Made by a program: the position numbers and the translations under genes. Positions 16,817 through 23,470 of a stretch of DNA of 26,191 bases are shown piece by piece. Each line of letters starts with the position of its first letter. Within the stretch, counting starts at the first letter, position 1. The notes beneath the pieces were generated by a model, which saw only the letters and a list, made by a program, of their open reading frames with translations, searched no databases and was not told the origin of the DNA. The DNA is taken from contig DATGIN010000301.1 of the NCBI GenBank assembly GCA_035295705.1, positions 1-26,191 of the forward strand. The letters are read 5' to 3'. Source of the stretch: Poindextera sp035295705 (GTDB taxonomy: Bacteria; Pseudomonadota; Alphaproteobacteria; Caulobacterales; Caulobacteraceae).

Positions 16817-16853
16817 GGACGCGTAGCTCAGCGGAAGAGCACTACGTTGACAT
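16817..16853 (+). pseudogene. tRNA-Val 5' half at attL (left direct repeat)
   Basis: These 37 bases are identical to the first 37 nt of the complete tRNA-Val(GAC) at 24171. The match starts exactly at the tRNA 5' end (the preceding base differs, C versus T) and ends after the last base of the anticodon loop, where G replaces C and tRNA homology stops. The D arm and the 5' side of the anticodon stem are present; the rest of the tRNA is missing. It is the left attachment-site junction of an integrated element. It cannot make a functional tRNA. Confidence 0.93.
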
Positions 16854-17574
16854 GTACACTGTAAGTATTACTCGTCGAAGTTTTGTGGCAAACTTCCGTA
16901 GGTTACATGAGGTTCGCATCTCACAAGTTTCCTAGATACGCTGTAGATACTTACTCAGAGATCGTCGTGTCTTGCGTAACTTGTTGGTTACTAGCAATCA
17001 TCCAACATGCCTCCGACTTGCGCGCGCCTCTGTGGCCTATAGCCCTGGCTTCCCTGCTATCAGGGATAATTGCAGGGAAACATGCCAAGGCTCCTTGCGG
17101 AAACCGAGGCTGAAGCGACTAAAAATGTCGTAATTTCGGCAGGTTGTCCGGATCCAGCCCATTGTCGGATCAGGGAAGATGGCAGGGAACGCGTTTGCCC
17201 GAGCAGGGAAAAACGGGACAAGAACAAGCTGGAACGGGCCCCTGCGTTTGCGCCGAGTTCCTTAGATCACATGAGGTCGAACTGGCGCAGGGCGTAAGCA
17301 CCACAAACGGCGCCATTCGCGCTGGACTTCGTAGCAAACCAGAGCAGTGGTCCAGGACTTGGAGGGCCAGCCATGATTGCCGAAGCGATTGCGCAAGAGT
17401 CATCGCGGCAGGGACTTGCAAGGCCCCTGAAGGACGCGTTACCCGACGTGTCGGCTCAGCCCCGCGATCGCTTCCAGCGGGGCACTCGCTCTGCCGGGCT
17501 AGGGCATGGCTAGGATCCCGGGCCTCGACAGCGGCCGCGCTCCTCAAACGGCCCGTGCTGCCTTGAGAGTGGGC
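16854..17574. other. Gene-free, AT-rich attL-proximal zone with repeats
   Basis: About 720 bases without a gene I can support. An open frame of 76 codons at 16883-17113 has no ribosome binding site or recognisable similarity. Composition is AT-rich at 16854-17000 and rises to the right. The zone holds the CAGGGAA repeat cluster listed separately and a small dyad GTAAC-N6-GTTAC (16976-16991). It probably combines integrase arm sites and the integrase promoter. Confidence 0.6.
17050..17210. repeat. CAGGGAA repeat cluster, candidate integrase arm-type sites
   Basis: GCAGGGAA occurs at 17072-17079, 17182-17189 and 17203-17210, and inverted as TTCCCTGC at 17050-17057. TCAGGGAA is at 17170-17177, TCAGGGAT at 17060-17067, and a partial GCAGGGA at 17408-17414. 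The inverted copy at 17050 and the direct copy at 17072 form a dyad. Tyrosine integrases bind short repeated arm sites flanking the core, so a cluster between attL and the integrase gene fits that role. The assignment is inference; the repeats themselves are plain. Confidence 0.55.
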
Positions 17575-18843
17575 ATGATCGAGGAGCACTCCGATCTTGC
17601 TGCCGCGCCTCTTCGCGCCGTGCTGGATGACGCGACCGTCGAGGCGGCGACGGGCGACCCCGAACGGCAGATAGTGATCTGGGATCGCGACGCGCCTGGG
17701 TTTTGTCTTCGCATTCATCCAAGCGGCGCGAAGGCCTTCTGCGTGAAGTACATCAGCCGCGGTGAAGCCCGTTGGTACACGATCGGCGTCCCCGGGCGGC
17801 CTTGGAGCGCGGATGACGCGCGCGGATTGGCGCGCGACGTGAGGATGGCTGTCGCCTGCGGTCGTGATCCCGCCGTCGAGAAGCAGACCGCCAAGCGCGA
17901 ACTCACGGTCGCCGACCTGATTGATCGATACCTTTCCGAGGGCCCACTGACCAAGATCGATAAACGCGCGTCGAGCTGGGCATCGGACGAGTCGAGCTTG
18001 CGCCGCCACCTTAAGGTCCTGTTGGGCGACCGCCCCCTCTCTCGTCTAACACGCACAGACGTCGCGACCGCCGCGAAGGGGGTCCTGGAGGGTGAGACGG
18101 CGACGACCGTTAAGACTAGAGCGCGGGGCGCCGCGCGGGTCCGTGGTGGCCTTGGCGCGGCACGTCGGACGCTGCAGACCACCGCAGCGATGTTCGCGTG
18201 GGCGATCGAGCAAGAGTTGATGACGCACAATCCGGCAAAGGGCGTGCGCCTGCCGCGGGCCGCAGCTCGCGGGCGGTTTCTCTCGCAAACCGAAGCCGAT
18301 CATTTGCTTGCGGTGTTGGCAGGGATGGAGCGAGCTCGGAAGGTTCATCGGCGCTTCGCGAGCGTAATTCGGCTCTTGCTCTTCACCGGCGCGCGCAAGA
18401 GCGAGATCCTGGCGCTGCGGTGGTCGGAGGTTAACTGGGCGGACCGGCAAATCGTTCTCGCCCCGGACCGCAGCAAGACCGGCGGCAAGGTCGGCGAGCG
18501 GCGCATCCCGCTGAGCGACGCTGCGCTGGGCGTCCTGCGTTCTCTGCCGCAGACGGCCGACTACGTGTTTCCGGGGGGGCGGCAGTCGAAGAACCATACG
18601 ACCGGCCTGCAAAAGGTTTGGCACGACGTCCGGGCGGCGGCCGGGTTCCCGAACCTGCGCGTTCACGACTTACGCCACAGCTTCGCCTCGCTCGCGTTAG
18701 CCAACAACGAGAATCTGTATCTCATCAGCCGGGTGCTCGGACACACGACGACCCGGATGACGGAACGCTACCTGCACGCCAACGACTCCGATCTGCAGGC
18801 GCTCGTGCAACGCACGACGGCCATCTGGGCGACATCGAAGTGA
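17575..18843 (+). CDS. Tyrosine-type site-specific integrase
   Basis: The frame is open from 17506, but the ATG at 17575 gives a 422-residue protein with a typical N-terminus; the earlier ATG would add 23 unconserved residues. Residues about 20-100 resemble the arm-binding domain of tRNA-targeting integrases (FCLRIHPSGAKAFCVKY), about 105-220 the core-binding domain, and 235-415 the catalytic domain. Catalytic residues: Arg274 in TGARKSE, the beta-hairpin Lys in SKTGGKVGERRIPLS, His364 and Arg367 in HDLRH, His390 in LGH and Tyr399 in ERYLH. It should catalyse integration at tRNA-Val and, with help, excision. It sits next to attL and is read away from it. Confidence 0.94.
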   Translation: MIEEHSDLAAAPLRAVLDDATVEAATGDPERQIVIWDRDAPGFCLRIHPSGAKAFCVKYISRGEARWYTIGVPGRPWSADDARGLARDVRMAVACGRDPAVEKQTAKRELTVADLIDRYLSEGPLTKIDKRASSWASDESSLRRHLKVLLGDRPLSRLTRTDVATAAKGVLEGETATTVKTRARGAARVRGGLGAARRTLQTTAAMFAWAIEQELMTHNPAKGVRLPRAAARGRFLSQTEADHLLAVLAGMERARKVHRRFASVIRLLLFTGARKSEILALRWSEVNWADRQIVLAPDRSKTGGKVGERRIPLSDAALGVLRSLPQTADYVFPGGRQSKNHTTGLQKVWHDVRAAAGFPNLRVHDLRHSFASLALANNENLYLISRVLGHTTTRMTERYLHANDSDLQALVQRTTAIWATSK

Positions 18844-19464
18844 GCACGCGAGGGTTCTTGCAGCTGGAGCGCCTTGAGCCGCATGGAGGGCGTGCGGCCT
18901 CGCTCGACCGGTCGGAAAGCCGCCATCTGAAAAGCTCCAAATCTCATCGTTTGGGCCCGCTGGCGGCCTAGCTGGCCCCGTCGGTAAACGCTCACCGTGG
19001 CGATGGGGGCGCGCAGGAGATTCGTCGTCGCGGCGGCGAACGCTGCTCGCGCGAAGCGCCTCGCGCTCGAGCCAACCGACGTTGATCAACAAGTGACGCC
19101 TCGATCACAGGAAAGCGCTCGCTGAAGGTTAGCCTCCCTCGAGCCGCTGTTGCCTCGACCCCGCCCGCACGCACGCGAAGCTGCAAGCCAAGGCACGCCG
19201 CGCAAGCTCCGGTCGAGCAAGCCCAAGCTTTCGGCGAGCGCCGCGCGGCTTGACAGGCGCGCCTGATTACGCTTGACCCTCCGGCGCCTGTCTTTCGGGG
19301 CGCCGTTCCAAGCCGGAACGCCGCGCATACCACTTCAGACCACCCCAAACTTTGACGCTGCCGTCCGGTCGACGGCGAGGGCGAGAGGTGAGGCCGACTC
19401 GTCGGCAGGCCTGCTCGATCTGCACCTCGCCCGTCCGCCCGCTGGCACAGTTAGGAGCCAGCGC
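18844..19464. other. Gene-free region between integrase and ParB-methyltransferase operon
   Basis: About 620 bases with no convincing gene; open frames on both strands have low-complexity or unrecognised translations. It contains a 10-bp palindrome GTTGATCAAC (19081-19090), a 12-bp palindrome beside TTGACA (19250-19265), and one copy of CTTCAGACCACC (19333-19344). It should hold the promoter of the downstream operon, but no convincing -10 element was found. Confidence 0.5.
19250..19265 (+). promoter_or_regulatory. TTGACA box overlapping palindrome CAGGCGCGCCTG
   Basis: TTGACA at 19250-19255 resembles a -35 box, and the perfect 12-bp palindrome CAGGCGCGCCTG (19254-19265) overlaps its 3' end, a geometry expected of an operator. 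The matching -10 at 17 bases (TTGACC) is poor, so a promoter here is uncertain. Confidence 0.25.
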
Positions 19465-20832
19465 ATGGCCGCGAACCATATCGAAATCGAGCACCGGAAG
19501 GTCTCCGAGCTCAAGCCCTACGCCGGCTCGGCGCGCACGCACACCGCGCAGCAGCGCCGCAAGGCCCGCTCGATCCTGGCCCGCTTCGGCCAGATCGCCC
19601 CGGTCATCGTCGACGAGCACGGATCGATCATCGACGGCCATATGATCGTCGAGGAGCTCGCCGCGCTCGGCTACGACGAGATCGCCGTCATCGTCGTCCG
19701 CAGCCGCGGCTGGTACGATGTAAGGGCGCTCCGCCTGGCGCTCAACCGGCTTGCCCTCGACACCAAGATCGACCGCTTGCGGCTAAAGGCCGAGTTCGAG
19801 ACCCTGCTCGAGGTCGGCTACGACCTAAGCTTCAGCGGCTTCGACGCGGTCGAGATCGATTCCGTGTTCGCCGTCGACGAGCCGGGCGTCGGCGCCCTAG
19901 AGGCTCCGCCGCCGAAGCCCGCCAAGGACGCGATCGCCGTCAGCCGGGCCGGCGATCTCGTTATGCTCGGCGGACACCGGGTCCTATGCGGCGATGCGCG
20001 CGATGCAGTCGCCCTCAGCCGCTTGATGGTCGGCGAGACCGCCCGCATGGCCTTCCTGGACGTCCCCTACAACTCGCCGATCGCCGGGTTCGTCTCCAGC
20101 GGGTCGCACCGCGAATTTGCGATGGCCTCAGGCGAGATGACAGGCCCCGAATTCGCCGGCTTTCTCGAAGAGGCCTTGCGCGCCGCGTGCTGCGTGCTCT
20201 GCGACGGCGCCATCCTCTACGCGTGCATCGACTGGCGGGGGCTCATGCCCTTGACCCTCGCCGCCATGCGCGCTGGCCTGGCGCAGCTGAACCTTTGCGT
20301 CTGGGCCAAAACCAACGCCGGCCAGGGCGCCTTCTACCGAAGCCAGCACGAACTGATCCCGGTCTTCAAGAAGGGCACGGCGCCGCACCAGAACAATTTC
20401 GGCCTCGGCGCGAAGGGCCGCTCCCGCTCGAACGTTTGGTGGTACCGCGGCCAGAACGTCGTAGGCGGCGAGCGGGACGAACTGCTCTTGTTGCATCCCA
20501 CGGTCAAGCCGCTGGCCCTCGTGCAGGACGCGCTGAAAGACGTCTCAGGCCGCGGCGACATCGTCCTCGACACCTTCCTCGGCTCGGGCACGACGCTGAT
20601 CGCCGCCGAGGAGACGGGGCGCCGTTGCTGCGGCATGGAGATTGACCCGCTTTACCTCGACGTGATCGTTCGGCGTTGGCAGGCGCACACCGGCAAGGCC
20701 GCGGTCTTCGAAACCGGCGAGCGCTTCGACGACCGCGAATCGACGCTAGCGCTGCCCGGCCTTCGCGCTCCGCTGCTGCAGCTTCCTGCGCCCACGCCGG
20801 GGCGACTCGGCTCCTCGAAGGCGGAGGACTAG
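19465..20832 (+). CDS. ParB-like domain fused to a beta-class DNA methyltransferase
   Basis: A 455-residue protein. The ATG at 19465 is chosen because AGGAG (19453-19457) precedes it and the ParB-like domain starts right after; the frame runs further upstream without similarity. Residues about 5-90 are ParB/sulfiredoxin-like (VSELKPYAGSARTHT, IIDGHMIVEELAALGYDEI). The methyltransferase spans about 160-415 with catalytic motif IV first (DVPYN, 199-203) and the SAM site last (LDTFLGSGTTLIAAE, 368-382), plus HPTVKP at 344-349; this order is typical of beta-class N6-adenine or N4-cytosine enzymes. Motif IV reads DVPY instead of DPPY, and the SAM motif DTF instead of DPF. No restriction enzyme is encoded nearby. 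It heads a tight operon with DUF5681 and terminase genes. Confidence 0.92.
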   Translation: MAANHIEIEHRKVSELKPYAGSARTHTAQQRRKARSILARFGQIAPVIVDEHGSIIDGHMIVEELAALGYDEIAVIVVRSRGWYDVRALRLALNRLALDTKIDRLRLKAEFETLLEVGYDLSFSGFDAVEIDSVFAVDEPGVGALEAPPPKPAKDAIAVSRAGDLVMLGGHRVLCGDARDAVALSRLMVGETARMAFLDVPYNSPIAGFVSSGSHREFAMASGEMTGPEFAGFLEEALRAACCVLCDGAILYACIDWRGLMPLTLAAMRAGLAQLNLCVWAKTNAGQGAFYRSQHELIPVFKKGTAPHQNNFGLGAKGRSRSNVWWYRGQNVVGGERDELLLLHPTVKPLALVQDALKDVSGRGDIVLDTFLGSGTTLIAAEETGRRCCGMEIDPLYLDVIVRRWQAHTGKAAVFETGERFDDRESTLALPGLRAPLLQLPAPTPGRLGSSKAED

Positions 20833-20835
20833 CCC

Positions 20836-21261
20836 TTGTCCGAGAAGAAGCCGGGCGCCTACGAGGTCGGCCGGGGTCGGCCGCCGAAGCATTCCCAGTT
20901 CAAGCCGGGCCAATCGGGCAACCCGCAGGGCCGGCGCAAGGGCGCGCGCAACCTGGCGAGCGATCTCGCCGAGGAGCTCTCCGAGCGCGTCCAGGTGCGC
21001 GAGGGCGGCCGGCAACGCGCGTTGTCAAAGCAGCGCGCGTTGCTGAAGGCTCTGTTCGCGAAGGCCATGCAGGGCGACGGCCGGTCCGCGAGCTTGATCA
21101 TCGCGCTCGTGAGCAGCCTGATCAAAGACGAGCCCGCCGGCGCCCAGCGCGAGCCCCTTTCGACGGAAGATCGGGCGTTGCTCGACGACTTCGTCCGCCG
21201 GCGCACCCCCCAGAGCCCCTCAACCGAAGCGCACGCGACGCCGGAGCTCTCCGATGACTGA
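20836..21261 (+). CDS. DUF5681 domain protein
   Basis: A 141-residue protein starting at a TTG, three bases after the methyltransferase stop, with GGAGG at 20823-20827 eight bases upstream. The N-terminal segment GRGRPPKHSQFKPGQSGNPQGRRKGARN-like (residues 12-39, split here in description) is the DUF5681 signature: basic, rich in Gly, Pro and Arg, and probably nucleic-acid binding. The remainder is predicted helical. Genes of this family regularly sit just before a terminase large subunit in alphaproteobacteria, so a small-terminase-like DNA recognition role is a reasonable but untested idea. Its last eight bases overlap the terminase start. Confidence 0.85.
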   Translation: MSEKKPGAYEVGRGRPPKHSQFKPGQSGNPQGRRKGARNLASDLAEELSERVQVREGGRQRALSKQRALLKALFAKAMQGDGRSASLIIALVSSLIKDEPAGAQREPLSTEDRALLDDFVRRRTPQSPSTEAHATPELSDD

Positions 21262-22810
21262 GCCCCCCAACCCCGACGACCTTAGGGCGGTGCTCGCCGC
21301 GGCCACCCGCGACGACTTCCTGACCTTCGTAGGTCGAGCCATTCCAGAGCTCGATCACCGTCCGCTCGACGTGCAGCCGCACGTCGAGATGATGGCGGCC
21401 GCGCTTGACCTGCTCTTCCGAGGCGAAACCAACGCGCTGATGATCAACATCGCGCCGCGCCTGCTGAAAAGCCGGCTCGCCAGCGTTTGCTACCCGGCAT
21501 GGCTCATCGGCCGGCGCCCGGCGGCAAAAGTCATGGTCGTCAGTCACGACCAGCGCCTCGCGGACCGATTTGTAGACGCCGTCCGCACGCTCATGAGCAC
21601 GCCGTGGTACGCCGAGGCCTTCCCGCATGTTGCCGCCGGCTTCGAACACGCCCGGACCGGCGACCTACGGACCCGGTCCGGCGCCGAGGTGATGGCCAAA
21701 TCGATCGACGGCGGCGTCACTGGCTTCGGCTATGACCTGATGATCTTCGATGATCCCATCGATGCGGGGGACGCCAACAACGCCACGGCCCGCGAACGCG
21801 TGGCGTGGCTCTACGACAGCCGGTTTCGCAGCCGGCTCGACGACAAGGGCAAGGGCCAGCTGATTATCGTGGCGCAGCGCACGCACCGCGACGACCTCTG
21901 CGGCCATGTTGCGTCTGAGGCGAAATGGACGCGGCTGGTCCTGCCGTTGGTGGCTGCCGAGGATGTCGAGCACCGGGTGGGCGACCGGACGTGGCGCCGG
22001 CCCGCTGGCCACGTGCTCGACCTCACCCGCTACTCGATGGACTGGGTCGAGGACGAGCAGCGGCTTCGTCCACAGCTCTTCGCCGCCCAGTGCCAGCAGG
22101 AGCCGATGCTGGTCGAGACGCCGCTCCTGAAGCGCGATTGGTTCAAGCTCTACGAAGGTCGCCACCCGCTGGCGGCGCACGACCTCACCGTCAGCGTCGA
22201 CTGCGCCGCGAGCCTGCGGGCCGGGTCGGCGTTCACCTGCATGCTCGTCTGGGCGAGCGATGGCGTCGACCACTATCTCATCGAAGTCGTCCGCGACCGC
22301 ATGCTGATCGACGCCATGGAGCAGCGGCTGCTAGCCTTGATCCTTCAACACCGGCCCCGGACCGTACTGATCGAAGAGGCCTCGAGCGGCGCCGCGCTCA
22401 TCCGCTCGACCCAGAGGGCGCTGGCGGGCACGCACCTCGCGACGGCCGTGAAGATCGTCAAGCCGACCGCAAGCAAAGCCGATCGGCTCGCCCGGCACGT
22501 TGACATCTTCGCGAACGGGCACGTCTTCGTGCCTTCCGACCGCCCGTTCGGCGCGGCCTTTGTCGATGAGCATCTGATGTTCGAGGCCGGTGGCTACAGC
22601 GACCAGGTCGATGCGACCAGCCAGTATTTCGACCACGTGCACGGGGTACTGGTCTCGAGCTTTCCGAAGGTCCTGATGGGCCTAGATCGACCTCCCCAGC
22701 CGCCGACTTTCAAGCCGTATCTCCCGAAAGATCGGAGCACGCTCCGCAAGCCTGCGCACGGCGAGCCATCGCTGCGCGACCCCAAGCGACCGCGGCCGAG
22801 GCGGTTCTAG
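21254..22810 (+). CDS. Phage terminase large subunit
   Basis: A 518-residue protein whose ATG lies inside the end of the DUF5681 gene, with GGAG at 21243-21246. ATPase part: a Walker A-like NIAPRLLKS (65-73; Lys72 and Ser73 kept, no Gly before Lys), Walker B LMIFDDP (162-168), and coupling motif QRTH (208-211). Nuclease part, RNase H fold: Asp316 in VSVDC, Glu374 or Glu375 in VLIEEASSG, and Asp450 and Asp453 in YSDQVDATSQ. All landmarks of a working packaging motor are present. TerL translocates and cuts DNA at a procapsid portal; since neither portal nor capsid is encoded here, it would need proteins from a helper phage or another source. C-terminal 50 residues are basic and Pro-rich. Confidence 0.93.
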   Translation: MTEPPNPDDLRAVLAAATRDDFLTFVGRAIPELDHRPLDVQPHVEMMAAALDLLFRGETNALMINIAPRLLKSRLASVCYPAWLIGRRPAAKVMVVSHDQRLADRFVDAVRTLMSTPWYAEAFPHVAAGFEHARTGDLRTRSGAEVMAKSIDGGVTGFGYDLMIFDDPIDAGDANNATARERVAWLYDSRFRSRLDDKGKGQLIIVAQRTHRDDLCGHVASEAKWTRLVLPLVAAEDVEHRVGDRTWRRPAGHVLDLTRYSMDWVEDEQRLRPQLFAAQCQQEPMLVETPLLKRDWFKLYEGRHPLAAHDLTVSVDCAASLRAGSAFTCMLVWASDGVDHYLIEVVRDRMLIDAMEQRLLALILQHRPRTVLIEEASSGAALIRSTQRALAGTHLATAVKIVKPTASKADRLARHVDIFANGHVFVPSDRPFGAAFVDEHLMFEAGGYSDQVDATSQYFDHVHGVLVSSFPKVLMGLDRPPQPPTFKPYLPKDRSTLRKPAHGEPSLRDPKRPRPRRF

Positions 22811-22851
22811 CGCGGCCTCGCGCAGGCTTCTGCCCGTCAAGCCGTTTCTCC

Positions 22852-22877
22852 CTTCAGACCACCTCACACCCTATAAT
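22852..22877 (+). promoter_or_regulatory. Possible promoter and repeat upstream of the 141-aa gene
   Basis: TATAAT at 22872-22877 is a perfect -10 box 18 bases before the start codon. No fitting -35 box is seen at 16-18 bases. Directly upstream is a copy of CTTCAGACCACC (22852-22863), the 12-mer also found at 19333 and 23531, which may be an activator or repressor site. Confidence 0.35.
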
Positions 22878-22895
22878 CAACTCTAAGGTATTGAT

Positions 22896-23321
22896 ATGAC
22901 ATCGAAATACTACGACATCCGCTGGTGCTCGCCGGTCACGCTTAAGCTTCCGCACCGACCGGCGCGGTTTCTGGATCGCGACGACCTTGTTTCCTTGTGC
23001 GAGGTCGTCATCGATCCTGACGGCGAGCCATGGGTCCCGGTGTTCCCAGACGGTGAGGTCATCGGCGATCGGGCGGCTGCGACGATTCGGATCCTCATCG
23101 CGATGGGATGGCCCGGGTTGTGCGCGCACGTTGTCTGGATCGACTGCACCCGCGACCTCGATTTCTACCAGGCCAGGGGCATCGATGTCGTCAGCGACGC
23201 CTACCCCGAGCTCCTCTCGGAGCTGAGCGCTCTAACCGATCAGCCCGCAGCTCGCCCGATCAAGAGCTCGAGCGCCACGACTTGGTGGTCGGTCGAACTG
23301 GACTGGCCGAAGGCGCACTAA
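22896..23321 (+). CDS. Hypothetical protein of the element (141 aa)
   Basis: I do not recognise this 141-residue protein. The start is an ATG with TAAGG at 22884-22888. It has no signal peptide or membrane segment. It is acidic overall, with a central hydrophobic part (AAATIRILIAMGWPGLCAHVVWIDCTR-like, described by composition) and many Trp and Pro residues. Codon usage and a likely own promoter support it as real. It sits after the terminase gene with an 85-base gap, so it is probably a separate cargo unit. No function is proposed. Confidence 0.65.
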   Translation: MTSKYYDIRWCSPVTLKLPHRPARFLDRDDLVSLCEVVIDPDGEPWVPVFPDGEVIGDRAAATIRILIAMGWPGLCAHVVWIDCTRDLDFYQARGIDVVSDAYPELLSELSALTDQPAARPIKSSSATTWWSVELDWPKAH

Positions 23322-23341
23322 GCCTCATGCTCAGCCCCCGG

Positions 23342-23430
23342 GGCGCGGGCGCGACGCGTCTTTCTATTTCTGGACTTCAGACGCGAAAGAAGCGTCAGTC
23401 CGGCAAGCGCCCGCGCGCCAAGGCTCTTGG
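23342..23430 (+). other. Strongly self-complementary intergenic segment with alternative hairpins
   Basis: An outer stem pairs 23342-23352 with 23407-23419 (11 bp, one 2-base bulge). Inside, 23353-23364 pairs with 23385-23396 (11 of 12 positions). A competing hairpin pairs 23372-23376 plus 23380-23384 with 23392-23401 around loop GAAAGAA, with a 3-base bulge. A further hairpin CCAAG-GCT-CTTGG lies at 23418-23430. The two inner hairpins are mutually exclusive. It lies in the leader of the DUF3489 gene and could be a regulatory RNA structure, a DNA-level site for packaging or replication, or chance in GC-rich DNA. Confidence 0.45.
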
Positions 23431-23470
23431 TAGTAGGGGCGGCGCATCGTAGGCCCCAGGGAGAACAAGC

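Noticed and set aside
16883..17113. 76-codon open frame in the AT-rich left arm of the element
   Set aside because: No ribosome binding site, no similarity, and it overlaps the CAGGGAA repeats; open frames are expected in such DNA by chance.
18878..18898. Hairpin GCCGCA/TGCGGC after the integrase as a terminator
   Set aside because: Six base pairs, a nine-base loop and no T-run.
19273..19464. 64-residue extension of the ParB-methyltransferase frame
   Set aside because: The sequence is low-complexity, while AGGAG and the domain start both point to 19465.
19465..20832. Restriction-modification system
   Set aside because: The methyltransferase has no restriction partner nearby, and the ParB domain and terminase neighbours match phage-type modules.
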